NCBI RefSeq assembly: GCF_963675585.1 | Contig: NZ_OY776414.1 | Span: forward strand, 971,001-1,035,000 | DNA length: 64,000 nt | From: an uncultured Draconibacterium sp. | GTDB taxonomy: Bacteria; Bacteroidota; Bacteroidia; Bacteroidales; Prolixibacteraceae | Reading direction: 5' to 3' | In this document: positions 17,639 through 26,985 of the stretch, one piece after another | Position numbering within the stretch: the first letter of the stretch is position 1 | Layout: each line of letters starts with the position of its first letter | Made by a program: the position numbers and the translations under genes | The notes under the pieces: generated by a model | Told to the model about the DNA's origin: nothing | The model's database searches: none | What the model saw: only the letters and a program-made list of their open reading frames with translations

Positions 17639-18595
17639 TTATTCGTAGTTCATTGTAATTTTTGAACCGTAACTTTTATCTTCCAGTTTGGTTGCTTCTG
17701 TAATTACACTCTTGCTCCCTCCGTTTTTAATAAAATTAAGGCAGGCTCTTATTTTTGGTTCCATTGTGCCTTCAGCAAAGGTACCATTTTCAAGGTGTTT
17801 CAAAGTATCGTTGTAATCCAAAAATTCCAGTTTCTCCTGGGTTTCAAGTCCAAAGTCTTTGTAAATAAATGAAACATCGGTGAGTATGTAGAGTTCGTCG
17901 GCCTTAATATTTGTGGCAAGCAAGCTCGAAGCCATGTCTTTGTCAATTACTGCATCAAGGGTTCTTACGTCGTTGTTTTCGTCGTAATACACCGGAATTC
18001 CGCCACCGCCGGCAGCAATAACAATGTTGCCGTTTTCTGTAAGTTGTTCAATTATTTCGCGGTTGACAATACTCTTGGGAACTGGCGAGGGGACTACTCT
18101 TCTGAATCCGTTTGGAGTTTTCGATGACGTTTTAAAAATCCATTTCTTTTCTTTTGTAAGTCTTTCTGCTTCCTGCTGGTTGTAGACTTTCCCGACACGT
18201 TTCGACGGATTTTGAAACGCCGGATCATCTTTGCTGATCTCAACCAGCGTAACCATGGAAATAACATTCTTTTGAATGCCGTGTTTGTTTAAAACATTAC
18301 GCATCATTCGTTCAATCATAAATCCTATTCCACCCTGCGAATCGGCAACACAAATGTTTAGTGGCATGGGTGCAATGTTGTACAATTGTTCGCCTGCATC
18401 GTTGCGCATTAATATGTTTCCCACCTGCGGTCCGTTACCGTGTGTAATTACAATTTCGTATCCCTGTTTAATCAAATGCACCAGGTTCTCAAGCGTATCA
18501 GTTACGTTTTTTTCCTGCTGAACAATTGTTCCTGCTTCATTGCCACGAAGTATGGCGTTTCCGCCCAATGCAATAACGGCCAATTTCTTTTTCAT
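17639..18595 (-). CDS. arcC: Carbamate kinase
   Basis: A 318-residue carbamate kinase of the amino-acid kinase fold, which transfers phosphate from carbamoyl phosphate to ADP. The N-terminal phosphate loop ALGGNAIL (about 9-16), THGNGPQVGNI (about 52-62), the GGGGIPV block and the C-terminal MEPKIRA segment are all as expected, and the length is standard. It precedes the ornithine carbamoyltransferase gene on the same strand with a 43-base spacer beyond the repeat array. The pair forms the last two steps of the arginine deiminase pathway, yielding one ATP per citrulline. A TATGTTTG box lies about 31 bases upstream of the ATG. Confidence 0.95.
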   Translation of the reverse strand: MKKKLAVIALGGNAILRGNEAGTIVQQEKNVTDTLENLVHLIKQGYEIVITHGNGPQVGNILMRNDAGEQLYNIAPMPLNICVADSQGGIGFMIERMMRNVLNKHGIQKNVISMVTLVEISKDDPAFQNPSKRVGKVYNQQEAERLTKEKKWIFKTSSKTPNGFRRVVPSPVPKSIVNREIIEQLTENGNIVIAAGGGGIPVYYDENNDVRTLDAVIDKDMASSLLATNIKADELYILTDVSFIYKDFGLETQEKLEFLDYNDTLKHLENGTFAEGTMEPKIRACLNFIKNGGSKSVITEATKLEDKSYGSKITMNYE

Positions 18596-18625
18596 ACGTT
18601 TTTGTTCCTACATTTCGTTCGTTAA

Positions 18626-18633
18626 CAAACATA
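18626..18633 (-). promoter_or_regulatory. Candidate -7 box for arcC
   Basis: The minus strand reads TATGTTTG, a match to TAnnTTTG, 31 bases before the arcC ATG. No matching TTG box is seen at 17-23 bases, so this is a moderate call. Confidence 0.35.
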
Positions 18634-18850
18634 TAAATTCAAACGAAAAAAAGAAATGTTAATGCATTGCATTTTAACGAATTATAGCTATTGTAAAACA
18701 CACTTTTTATACCTTTTTTTTAATTCGTAAAACAGGTTGATTTAAAACTTTCAGTTTAAAATATTTTGGGATGGTTTTGTTAACAGTTTGTTCTTAATAT
18801 GATTTTGTGGAATGAATGAAAGTATGAGTGGCAAGCTAATTTTTTTTAGT

Positions 18851-18858
18851 TAAATTTG
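18851..18858 (+). promoter_or_regulatory. Candidate -7 box for ftsK
   Basis: TAAATTTG matches the Bacteroidota -7 consensus and ends 22 bases before the ftsK ATG, giving a short leader of about 15 bases. A -33 TTG was not found at normal spacing. Confidence 0.5.
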
Positions 18859-18880
18859 CGTTCAATTTAAAAAAATCCGG

Positions 18881-21325
18881 ATGGCATTTAAACGTAAAAA
18901 GAAGCCAGTAAAACCAAAAAAGAAACCAACTACTAAGCGCACCTCCATTTTTAAAAATGAAAAGGCCATTTTCATTTTTGGCGTGCTGTTGTTGCTGATA
19001 GCAGCTTACTTGCTTATTTCTTTTGTTTCGTTTTTGTTTTATGGTGCTGCCGATCAAAGTATAATGGATTCAAGTTGGAGAGAGTTTTTATTTAACTCGA
19101 ACGTGAATGCCAAAAACATGGGAATGAAACTGGGGGCTTTGGTTTCGGAGGTTGTTATTAACCGTGGATTTGGAATTGCCTCGTTTCTGTTTATTTACAT
19201 ACTGGCGCTTACCGGTTTAAAAATACTTGGAACAACAATCACAAAATACCGAAAGAGTTTAATTTATAGTATTGTTACTATTCTCTGGTTATCAATTGCA
19301 TTCGGGTTGTTTTTTAATAAAAGCACTGCCGGGTCGTTTATATACTGGGGAGGCCATTACGGTTTTATTTTAAGCAACTGGCTGCGTTCCTTGATTGGTG
19401 TGGTTGGCTTGGTGTTTTTGCTTTTTATTTCAGGATTAACAATTGTAATTATTCGTTTCGATAAAGCCTATTCTTTAATTATGGGTGTTTTCAAACGGAA
19501 GCCCAGAGAAATTTCCGATGAAGAGGATGATGCCGAAATGGATGATCCATCAAACGAAACCGCAAATGAAATTCCGGTTGCAGACGATGCGATTACCAAA
19601 GTAATTGAAGATGATGACGTAGTTCGGGCAATTTTTGAACCCGATTCTGTTGATGATGCTGAAACTCCATTGTTGGATGACGAGCTTGAGATAGAAGTTC
19701 CGGAAGAAGAGCCGGAAGAAACTACGGAAGATGAAACTGATGATGAAGAAGAGGATTTGAAGTTGCTGGTTAAGCCAAAGCTGGTTGAAGAAGAATCGGA
19801 TAATGTTCAGCCAGAACAATTGGAAGATTACGATCCGACACTTGATTTGTCTAATTTTAAATTTCCGACACTCGATTTGCTGGAAGACCATAAATTTGGA
19901 AATGCCGAGGTTAAAAACGATGAGTTGGTAGCCAACAAAAACAAGATTGTTGAAACCCTTCGCCATTACAAAATCGAAATTACAAAAATACGGGCTACAA
20001 TTGGTCCAACCATTACCTTGTACGAAATTGTGCCGGCTCCGGGAGTTCGGATTTCAAAAATTAAAAACCTGGAAGACGATATTGCATTAAGTTTGGCAGC
20101 ACTGGGAATTCGTATTATTGCACCAATTCCGGGACGCGGAACCATTGGTATTGAGGTGCCAAATCAGCATCCTGAAACGGTTTCGATGCATTCAATTGTA
20201 CGTTCGAAAAAATTCCAGGAGACAACAGCCGAATTGCCTGTGGCTTTGGGAAAAACAATTTCGAACGAGACGTATCTGTTCGACCTGGTAAAGATGCCGC
20301 ACATTTTGGTGGCAGGTGCAACGGGTCAGGGTAAATCGGTTGGTATAAATGCCATTATTACTTCGTTGCTGTACAAAAAACATCCGGCGCAGTTAAAGTT
20401 TGTTTTTATCGATCCGAAAAAAGTAGAGCTTAACATTTATTCGGTTCTCGAGAAACATTACCTGGCTAAATTGCCTGACGCTGAAGAGCCTGTAATTACA
20501 GATATTCAGAAAGTAAAAAATACACTGAACTCGGTTAATATTGAAATGGATGCCCGTTACGATTTGTTAAAGGCGGCTCAGGCACGAAATATTAAAGAAT
20601 ACAACCGGAAATTTATCAGCCGTAAATTGAATCCTGAAAAAGGACACAAATTTATGCCTTATATTGTTGTTGTTATCGACGAGTTTGCCGATTTAATAAT
20701 GACGGCCGGGAAGGAAATTGAATTGCCGATTGCAAGAATAGCACAGCTGGCACGTGCAGTTGGTATTCACATGGTAATTGCCACTCAGCGACCTTCTACA
20801 AATATTATTACCGGAGTTATAAAAGCGAACTTCCCTGCGCGAATTGCGTTTAAGGTAGCATCGATGATCGACTCACGCACTATTTTAGATACGCCGGGAG
20901 CGAATCAGTTGATTGGTAGGGGAGATATGCTCATTGCATCGGGAAGTGAATTAACCCGTGTACAGTGTGCTTTTGTTGATACACCCGAAGTTGAAAATAT
21001 TGTAAAATACATTTCTGAACAACGTGGTTATCCAACTGCATTTTTGTTGCCTGAGTACGTGGGTGATGATGAAATTGGTCCGGGCGACGTTGATTTAAGA
21101 AACAGAGATGAACTATTTGATGACGCCGCACGAATTGTGGTTCTTAACCAAATGGGATCTACCTCGATGATACAGCGTAAATTCTCGATCGGGTACAACC
21201 GTGCCGGACGTTTGATGGATCAACTGGAAGCAGCAGGAATTGTCGGACCAAGCGAAGGTAGCAAAGCCCGACAGGTACTTATTCAGGAAGAATATACTTT
21301 GGAACAGTTATTGAATAGTTTGTAA
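18881..21325 (+). CDS. ftsK: FtsK/SpoIIIE DNA translocase
   Basis: This 814-residue protein pumps DNA through the closing septum and coordinates chromosome dimer resolution. The N terminus is basic (KRKKKPVKPKKKP) and is followed by about four membrane segments (residues 25-200). Next comes a strongly acidic linker (about 205-310) and the motor with Walker A GATGQGKS (479-486), Walker B IVVVIDEFADL and the IATQRPS segment. The C-terminal winged-helix gamma domain (about 750-814, SIGYNRAGRLMDQLE) reads polarity sequences on DNA. A -7 promoter box lies just upstream. The LolA-like gene follows after 13 bases. The recombinase partner type, xerD, is 3 kb downstream. Confidence 0.96.
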   Translation: MAFKRKKKPVKPKKKPTTKRTSIFKNEKAIFIFGVLLLLIAAYLLISFVSFLFYGAADQSIMDSSWREFLFNSNVNAKNMGMKLGALVSEVVINRGFGIASFLFIYILALTGLKILGTTITKYRKSLIYSIVTILWLSIAFGLFFNKSTAGSFIYWGGHYGFILSNWLRSLIGVVGLVFLLFISGLTIVIIRFDKAYSLIMGVFKRKPREISDEEDDAEMDDPSNETANEIPVADDAITKVIEDDDVVRAIFEPDSVDDAETPLLDDELEIEVPEEEPEETTEDETDDEEEDLKLLVKPKLVEEESDNVQPEQLEDYDPTLDLSNFKFPTLDLLEDHKFGNAEVKNDELVANKNKIVETLRHYKIEITKIRATIGPTITLYEIVPAPGVRISKIKNLEDDIALSLAALGIRIIAPIPGRGTIGIEVPNQHPETVSMHSIVRSKKFQETTAELPVALGKTISNETYLFDLVKMPHILVAGATGQGKSVGINAIITSLLYKKHPAQLKFVFIDPKKVELNIYSVLEKHYLAKLPDAEEPVITDIQKVKNTLNSVNIEMDARYDLLKAAQARNIKEYNRKFISRKLNPEKGHKFMPYIVVVIDEFADLIMTAGKEIELPIARIAQLARAVGIHMVIATQRPSTNIITGVIKANFPARIAFKVASMIDSRTILDTPGANQLIGRGDMLIASGSELTRVQCAFVDTPEVENIVKYISEQRGYPTAFLLPEYVGDDEIGPGDVDLRNRDELFDDAARIVVLNQMGSTSMIQRKFSIGYNRAGRLMDQLEAAGIVGPSEGSKARQVLIQEEYTLEQLLNSL

Positions 21326-21338
21326 GCAAAATAGAAAG

Positions 21339-21986
21339 ATGAAAAGAACAATTTTAATTATAGCAGCCTTAATTGCAGTAAATGTAATTTGGGCTCAGGA
21401 CACAAAAGCCAAACAGATTTTAGACGAAGTAAGTGCTAAAACAAAAACGTATAAGAGTTTTTCGGCCAGTTTTATTTTCTCGATGGAAAATGAAGAAATG
21501 GAAATTGATGAAAAAAATGAAGGTACGATTAAATTAAAAGGTCAAAAGTACTGTGTTCAACTTCCGGGTGTTGGAGTGGAAGTATTTTCAGATGGTACTA
21601 CACTTTGGAATTATATGAAAGAAGGCAACCAGGTAACCATTTCAAATCTTGACGATGAAAGTAGTGAACTGATGGATCCGTCATCCATTTTTACAATTTA
21701 TGAAAAAGGATTTCGCTCGGAGTTTGTGGAAGAGAAAAAGTCAGGTGATAAAACCCTTTTCCGAATTGATCTGTTTCCGGATTCGGAAGAATACGAAGTT
21801 TCAAAAATAGAAGTTACGATTGATAAAGCTTCCATGATGATACATGAAGCGACTTTGTACGGAACCGATGGTAATTTGTATGGTATTGTTGTTAAAAAGA
21901 TGGAGACTGATAAAGATTTCCCTGATACCGACTTTGTATTCAATCAATCGAAGCATGCCGATGTGGAAGTAATTGACTTTAGATAA
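21339..21986 (+). CDS. lolA: LolA-like outer-membrane lipoprotein carrier
   Basis: A 215-residue periplasmic protein with a signal peptide (1-19, ends VIWAQ). The mature part has the LolA pattern: an amphipathic helix (AKQILDEVSAKTKTYKSF), then a half-barrel with the segments GTIKLKGQKYCVQLP, SDGTTLWNYMKE and LFRIDLFPD. LolA-family carriers ferry lipoproteins from the inner membrane to the outer membrane. It is co-directional with ftsK (13-base gap) and is followed by a strong terminator, so the two probably form a transcription unit. No LolB or LolCDE gene is in the window. The family call is good; the cargo is by analogy. Confidence 0.85.
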   Translation: MKRTILIIAALIAVNVIWAQDTKAKQILDEVSAKTKTYKSFSASFIFSMENEEMEIDEKNEGTIKLKGQKYCVQLPGVGVEVFSDGTTLWNYMKEGNQVTISNLDDESSELMDPSSIFTIYEKGFRSEFVEEKKSGDKTLFRIDLFPDSEEYEVSKIEVTIDKASMMIHEATLYGTDGNLYGIVVKKMETDKDFPDTDFVFNQSKHADVEVIDFR

Positions 21987-22010
21987 AATCAAGTAAAACG
22001 AATACGATAC

Positions 22011-22047
22011 AAAATACCTTGTCTGTTACAGACAGGGTATTTTTTTG
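22011..22047 (+). terminator. Terminator of the ftsK-lolA unit
   Basis: AAAATACCTTGTCTG (22011-22025) pairs with CAGACAGGGTATTTT with one G-U pair and a 3-base loop, followed by a T run. Confidence 0.9.
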
Positions 22048-22051
22048 ACAT

Positions 22052-22085
22052 AAAAAATCCCCGCCGTTGGTACGACGAGGATTTT
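22052..22085 (-). terminator. Terminator of the pyruvate kinase gene
   Basis: On the minus strand AAATCCTCGTCG pairs with CGGCGGGGATTT through G-U pairs and is followed by TTT. It begins 20 bases after the pyk stop and sits back to back with the lolA terminator, so the two converging units are insulated. Confidence 0.8.
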
Positions 22086-22105
22086 GATTTACGTAGATAT
22101 AATTA

Positions 22106-23521
22106 TTATAAATCTTTTGGTTTTAAAAATAATTTATCGGCTGTAGAGATCTCAAGAAACGAAGCTCCTGAATCTTCTCCAAATCTTCCACCAATGTAAA
22201 TAACCAAATCATCCATTGCAATAACACCCTCATTCACCAACTCCTGAATAGCGGCTTTTTGAATCTTCATTTTGTTCTTTTTGGTTTCCAGGTATGATGG
22301 ATGTACCCCGAACGATAAGGCCATTTCGCGTACTACACGATGTGAATGACATTTAATAAACACAGGGAAGAAAGAACGGTGTGCGGCCAGATAGCGACCT
22401 GTTTTACCGGTAGTAGTAGTGGTAACTACTGCATCTGGTTTTAATTCGCGAGCTGCACGAATAGCCGATTGCGCTAAGTAAGCCGGAATATCTGTTTTAA
22501 GAGGAATGGTTAATTCTCTTTTATCACGGTCAGGTTCTACTTCACGTGCAATGTTTGCCATTGTTTTAACAGCTTCAACAGGGTATTTTCCGTAAGCTGT
22601 TTCACCGCTTAGCATAATCGCATCGGTTCCAATATAAATGGCACTTGCCACATCACTTACTTCGGCACGTGTTGGGCGAGGGTGCTCAATCATGGTATGT
22701 AGCATTTGCGTGGCTACAATTACCGGTTTTTGATGAAAAATAGCACGACGAACCAATTGACGTTGTACTGCAGGTATACGTTCTTCCGGAAGTTCAATCC
22801 CTAAATCGCCACGTGCTACCATTATACCGTAAGAAACTTCCAATATTTTGTCAATATTGTCAACTCCTTCAACGTTCTCAATTTTCGAAATAATTTTTAT
22901 TGGGCTGTTTTGTTTGTCCAATACTTTTTGAACCTCAAGAACATCTGCCTTATTACGAACAAAAGAGTGTGCAATAAAGTCGATTTCCTGTTCAATGGCA
23001 AATTCAATAAATTCTATGTCGCGTGCGGTCAACGACGGAAGTTTAATTTCAATTCCCGGTACATTAATACTTTTACGCTTTTTAACTACGCCCGAATTGC
23101 CCACTTTGCAAACAAGATATTTTAGGTGTTTTTCCACCACCTCGAAACCAATATCTCCATCGTCGATAAGAATTTTAGCTCCTACCTTTAAATCGTTAAC
23201 AAAGCCTTTGTAATTAACACATATATTTTTTACACCCTCAATCGCTGTTGTCGCATACGATAATGTAACTAATTCTCCTTCCTCAAGTACCGTGTCCGAC
23301 AATGTTTGACACGTTCTTATTTCCGGCCCTTTGGTGTCAATCAAAATCGCAATTTTATCTGATACTGTGCGGATGTTATCGATCATCATCTTACCAGTTT
23401 CAGTTGAAATATGTGCAGTATTTAATCGGGCCACATTCATCCCTGCATCATACAAAGCTTTGATGAAACTAACATCGCATCTTTGATCTGATATTGTTGC
23501 TACAATTTTGGTCTGTCTCAT
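22106..23521 (-). CDS. pyk: Pyruvate kinase
   Basis: A 471-residue pyruvate kinase making pyruvate and ATP from phosphoenolpyruvate. The main active-site blocks are intact: IDTKGPEIRT (61-70), SKIENVEGVDN, MVARGDLGIELP, VIVATQMLHTMIEHPRPTRAE and IMLSGETAYGKYPVEAV, with a C-terminal allosteric domain. The N-terminal block differs from the textbook enzyme. Where most have RxNFSHG, this has RLNTAHI (32-38), so the serine that helps hold potassium is Ala36, while Asp62-Thr63 and the potassium-dependence glutamate (Glu67) remain. I believe this form is usual in Bacteroidota, so it is a lineage trait rather than damage. A TACATTTG box precedes the gene. Confidence 0.96.
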   Translation of the reverse strand: MRQTKIVATISDQRCDVSFIKALYDAGMNVARLNTAHISTETGKMMIDNIRTVSDKIAILIDTKGPEIRTCQTLSDTVLEEGELVTLSYATTAIEGVKNICVNYKGFVNDLKVGAKILIDDGDIGFEVVEKHLKYLVCKVGNSGVVKKRKSINVPGIEIKLPSLTARDIEFIEFAIEQEIDFIAHSFVRNKADVLEVQKVLDKQNSPIKIISKIENVEGVDNIDKILEVSYGIMVARGDLGIELPEERIPAVQRQLVRRAIFHQKPVIVATQMLHTMIEHPRPTRAEVSDVASAIYIGTDAIMLSGETAYGKYPVEAVKTMANIAREVEPDRDKRELTIPLKTDIPAYLAQSAIRAARELKPDAVVTTTTTGKTGRYLAAHRSFFPVFIKCHSHRVVREMALSFGVHPSYLETKKNKMKIQKAAIQELVNEGVIAMDDLVIYIGGRFGEDSGASFLEISTADKLFLKPKDL

Positions 23522-23542
23522 TCCTGTAAATTTTTAAGGGCG

Positions 23543-23550
23543 CAAATGTA
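23543..23550 (-). promoter_or_regulatory. Candidate -7 box for pyk
   Basis: The minus strand reads TACATTTG followed by CGCCC, the common form of a Bacteroidota -7 box. It lies 22 bases from the ATG. No clear -33 box was seen. Confidence 0.5.
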
Positions 23551-23626
23551 GAATAAATGTCGGTTATTTGCTTAAATATTTATTAATCTGAAATTAAATT
23601 TAAGAAACCATTTAAAACAATTCCGT

Positions 23627-24043
23627 TCAATTTACGAAACTTTGCACAGCTAATCGATACGATTGTAATCCAAAGCCCATAATACAGCCTTTACAAACCG
23701 GTCCAATAATGGATTTATGTCTGAAATCTTCACGTGTTAATGTATTAGAAATGTGGACCTCAATTACGGGAGAATTAATTCCTGCAATGGCATCACGTAT
23801 GGCAACCGAAGTGTGTGTATATGCACCGGCATTGATTATAATTCCATCCAGGCTAAACCCATTTTCGTGTAATTTATTAATAAGTTCACCTTCAACATTT
23901 GATTGATAATATGTAAACTCAATAGCTGGAAATTCTTTTTTCAATTGTTCGAAATAGCTTTCAAAATTCTCCGATCCATAGATGGATTTTTCGCGAACGC
24001 CAAGTAAGTTTAAATTAGGGCCATTGATAATCAATATCTTCAT
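23627..24043 (-). CDS. aroQ: Type II 3-dehydroquinate dehydratase
   Basis: A 138-residue shikimate-pathway enzyme converting 3-dehydroquinate to 3-dehydroshikimate. The opening IINGPNLNLLGVRE, catalytic Tyr22 (SIYG), the NAGAYTHTSVAIRDA block (71-85) and EVHISN with His97 are all present. The short length and dodecamer-type motifs distinguish it from the type I enzyme. It is divergent from xerD with 142 bases between the starts. Confidence 0.96.
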   Translation of the reverse strand: MKILIINGPNLNLLGVREKSIYGSENFESYFEQLKKEFPAIEFTYYQSNVEGELINKLHENGFSLDGIIINAGAYTHTSVAIRDAIAGINSPVIEVHISNTLTREDFRHKSIIGPVCKGCIMGFGLQSYRLAVQSFVN

Positions 24044-24185
24044 TTATTTCGATTTTAATTTATTTTATAGTAACTTTATATAGAACACAACGTAATTAAT
24101 TTTATTAAAATAGTTAATACTACTGAAATTATGAAAACCAGAGTATTTTAAACAGACTTTAAAATTAACTTTAATTTGGTAGATT

Positions 24186-25085
24186 ATGAAATGGGAGGAT
24201 AGTAAAAAAGGTTACGAGAATTATTTAAAACTGGAAAAGTCCTTGTCGCAAAACTCAATTGCTGCTTATATTAATGATATAAACAAACTAGTTGTTTTTT
24301 TCGAAAACAAATACAAAGGGCTTGCACCGGATAAGGTAAAACTCGATCATTTAAAAAGTTTTGTAGAATGGTTAAACGATCGCGGAGTAAGTCCAAGAAC
24401 GCAAGCCAGAACAATTTCAGGTATAAAATCATTTTATAAATACTTGCTTATCGAAGGGGATATTACGAGCGATCCTACCGCTTTGCTTGAATCTCCTAAA
24501 ATTGGTCGGAAATTACCTGATATTCTTTCGATGGAGGAGATTGACACGTTGATTGAAGCCATTGATTTAAGCAAAGCGGAAGGGCAACGTAATAAAGCAA
24601 TGCTGGAAACACTTTACAGTTGTGGATTACGTGTGTCAGAATTGGTTAATTTAAAAATTACGAATTTGTTTTTTGAGCAAGGTTTTATAAAAGTAGAAGG
24701 CAAAGCAGATAAAGAAAGATTGGTGCCGGTTAGTGGCAGGGCAATTGAAGAAATTAATAAGTATTTAAATAAATACAGGAAAACGTTACGTGTCAACAAG
24801 GACAGCGAAAATGTATTGTTTCTGAATCGAAGGGGACGTAAATTAAGCAGGGTAATGATTTTTACAATCATAAAAAACCTGGCTGAAAAAGTAAATCTCG
24901 ATAAAAAAATTAGTCCGCATACTTTTAGGCACTCCTTTGCAACCCATTTAATTAATGGAGGAGCAGATTTACGAGCAGTACAAGAAATGCTTGGTCATGA
25001 GTCTATTCTTACTACCGAAATTTATACTCATTTAGATAAAGACTATCTGCGAAGTACTATTCATCAATTCCATCCCAGATCCTAA
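24186..25085 (+). CDS. xerD: Tyrosine recombinase XerD (chromosome dimer resolution)
   Basis: A 299-residue tyrosine recombinase with an N-terminal SAM-like core-binding domain (about 5-95) and a C-terminal catalytic domain. Catalytic residues can be placed at Arg149 (GLRVSEL), a lysine in the GKADKERLV segment, His245 and Arg248 (HTFRHSFATH), His271 (LGHE) and the nucleophile Tyr280 (IYTHLD). Length and the absence of any phage or integron context point to the housekeeping enzyme, which works with FtsK (3 kb upstream here). Distinguishing XerD from XerC in this phylum by eye is not secure. A strong terminator follows. Confidence 0.9.
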   Translation: MKWEDSKKGYENYLKLEKSLSQNSIAAYINDINKLVVFFENKYKGLAPDKVKLDHLKSFVEWLNDRGVSPRTQARTISGIKSFYKYLLIEGDITSDPTALLESPKIGRKLPDILSMEEIDTLIEAIDLSKAEGQRNKAMLETLYSCGLRVSELVNLKITNLFFEQGFIKVEGKADKERLVPVSGRAIEEINKYLNKYRKTLRVNKDSENVLFLNRRGRKLSRVMIFTIIKNLAEKVNLDKKISPHTFRHSFATHLINGGADLRAVQEMLGHESILTTEIYTHLDKDYLRSTIHQFHPRS

Positions 25086-25108
25086 TTTTACAAATAGAAT
25101 ACTTAATT

Positions 25109-25144
25109 AGAGCATTGTAATACATTATTGCAATGCTCTTTTTT
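25109..25144 (+). terminator. Terminator of xerD
   Basis: AGAGCATTG (25109-25117) and CAATGCTCT (25131-25139) form a perfect 9-bp stem followed by a run of six T, 23 bases after the stop. Confidence 0.9.
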
Positions 25145-25266
25145 ATTAACGATTTGGATATTTCTTGAAGTAAATAAAGAAAAATTCCATTGTTAAGATA
25201 ATGTTTAATTGCAATCAAAAACAGGCTAAAAGGCTGTGAAGGGCATAGGCGATTGGAAAAAAAAGT

Positions 25267-25274
25267 TATTTTTG
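25267..25274 (+). promoter_or_regulatory. Candidate -7 box for pckA
   Basis: TATTTTTG matches TAnnTTTG, 55 bases upstream of the pckA ATG. The downstream leader contains no evident structure. Confidence 0.45.
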
Positions 25275-25329
25275 TCAACCGATTTACGTAGAAGAAAAAT
25301 TGTATTATTAAGTTAATTATTAGGTAGTT

Positions 25330-26928
25330 ATGGCAAATTTAGATTTAAGCAAGTACGGTATTGTAGACGTACAGGAAATTATCCACAACCCTTCATACGA
25401 GAAACTTTATGAAGAAGAAATGAATCCTGCTTTGGAAGGATTCGAAAAAGGTCAGTTAACAGAGCTTGACGCGGTTAACGTTATGACTGGTGAGTTCACA
25501 GGTCGTTCTCCTAAGGACAAATTCATCGTTGAAAACGAAGAGTCAAGTGATATTTGGTGGACTTCTCCTGAGTCTCCAAACGATAACAAAAAAGTTTCAG
25601 AAGAAGCTTGGTCATACTTAAAAGAAATTACAACAAAACAACTTTCTGGAAAGAAATTGTATGTTATGGATACTTTCTTAGGTGCTAACGAAAATTCTCG
25701 TTTGAAAATTCGTTTCATCATGGAAGTTGCATGGCAAGCACATTTTGTGAAAAACATGTTTATTCGTCCAACAGCAGAAGAATTGGAAAACTACGGTGAG
25801 CCTGATTTTGTTGCTATGAACGGTTCGAAAACTTCGAATGATCGTTGGCAAGAATTTGGAATGAACTCTGAAGTTTATACTGTATTCAACCTTAAAGAAA
25901 AAATGCAGGTTATTGGTGGAAGCTGGTACGGTGGTGAGATGAAAAAAGGTATGTTCGCAATGATGAACTACTACTTGCCAAAAGCAGGAATGGCATCAAT
26001 GCACTGCTCGGCCAACGTTGGTAAAGATGGCGATACTGCTATTTTCTTCGGTCTTTCAGGTACAGGTAAAACTACCCTTTCAACTGATCCAAATCGTCAG
26101 TTAATTGGTGACGATGAGCACGGTTGGGATGATGATGGTGTATTCAACTTCGAAGGTGGATGTTATGCAAAAACTATCAACTTAGATAAAGATGCAGAGC
26201 CAGAAATTTATGGTGCAATTAAACGTAACGCTCTTTTAGAGAACGTAACTGTTGATGCTGATGGTAAAATCGACTTTAATTCGGGACCAGCAAATACTCG
26301 TGTTTCTTATCCAATTAACCACATCGAAAATATTGTTAAGCCAGTTTCAAAAGCAGGTCACGCAAACAAAGTTATTTTCTTAACTGCTGATGCTTTTGGT
26401 GTATTGCCTCCGGTAGCTAAATTAACTAAGGAGCAAACTCAATACCACTTCTTGAGTGGATTTACTGCAAAATTAGCGGGTACTGAGCGTGGTGTTACTA
26501 CTCCACAGCCTACTTTCTCAGCTTGTTTTGGTGCAGCTTTCCTTTCACTTCATCCAACCAGATATGGACAGGAATTAGTGAAAAAAATGGAAGAGCACGG
26601 TGCTGAGGCTTACTTGGTAAACACCGGATGGAACGGAACAGGAAAACGTATCTCGATTAAAGATACTCGTGGTATTATTACTGCAATCCTTGATGGTTCT
26701 ATCGAAGGTGCTCCAACAAAAAACCTTCCTGTATTTAACTTGGAAATTCCAACTGAATTGAAAGGTGTTGATACAAAAGTTCTTGACCCACGTGATACTT
26801 ATGCAGACGTTGCTGACTGGAATACTAAAGCTGCTGACCTTGGTGGACGTTTTATCAAAAACTTTGTGAAATATACTGATAATGCAGAAGGAAAAGCATT
26901 GGTTGCTGCTGGTCCTCAACTTGACTAA
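25330..26928 (+). CDS. pckA: Phosphoenolpyruvate carboxykinase (ATP)
   Basis: A 532-residue ATP-type PEP carboxykinase, reversible between oxaloacetate plus ATP and PEP plus CO2 plus ADP. In fermenting Bacteroidota it often runs toward oxaloacetate, feeding fumarate and succinate. The kinase loop GLSGTGKT (241-248), the following [16 protein letters not shown] metal and substrate block, the substrate arginine region (GRSPKDKF) and the C-terminal [12 protein letters not shown] segment are intact. It has its own promoter box and terminator. The class I fumarase of the same pathway is also encoded in this window (43685-45289). Confidence 0.97.
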   Translation: MANLDLSKYGIVDVQEIIHNPSYEKLYEEEMNPALEGFEKGQLTELDAVNVMTGEFTGRSPKDKFIVENEESSDIWWTSPESPNDNKKVSEEAWSYLKEITTKQLSGKKLYVMDTFLGANENSRLKIRFIMEVAWQAHFVKNMFIRPTAEELENYGEPDFVAMNGSKTSNDRWQEFGMNSEVYTVFNLKEKMQVIGGSWYGGEMKKGMFAMMNYYLPKAGMASMHCSANVGKDGDTAIFFGLSGTGKTTLSTDPNRQLIGDDEHGWDDDGVFNFEGGCYAKTINLDKDAEPEIYGAIKRNALLENVTVDADGKIDFNSGPANTRVSYPINHIENIVKPVSKAGHANKVIFLTADAFGVLPPVAKLTKEQTQYHFLSGFTAKLAGTERGVTTPQPTFSACFGAAFLSLHPTRYGQELVKKMEEHGAEAYLVNTGWNGTGKRISIKDTRGIITAILDGSIEGAPTKNLPVFNLEIPTELKGVDTKVLDPRDTYADVADWNTKAADLGGRFIKNFVKYTDNAEGKALVAAGPQLD

Positions 26929-26950
26929 TATTAACTTAGTTATATATATT

Positions 26951-26985
26951 AAAAACCTTCTGTCGATTGACAGGAGGTTTTTTTA
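26951..26985 (+). terminator. Bidirectional terminator between pckA and the epimerase gene
   Basis: AAACCTTCTGTC and GACAGGAGGTTT form a 12-bp stem with a short loop and T runs on both sides. The stop codon of the converging epimerase gene (26985-26983) lies at its right edge. Confidence 0.9.

Noticed and set aside
24186-25085. Tyrosine recombinase as an integrase of a mobile element
   Set aside because: Next to aroQ, with no attachment repeats or phage or conjugation genes, and with Xer-like length and motifs; treated as housekeeping xerD.
25470-26930. Different base use in pckA (many GCT, GGT and ACT codons) compared with neighbours, as a sign of transfer
   Set aside because: This is more simply explained by codon preference of a highly expressed core gene; its flanks are ordinary core genes with no mobile-element signs.
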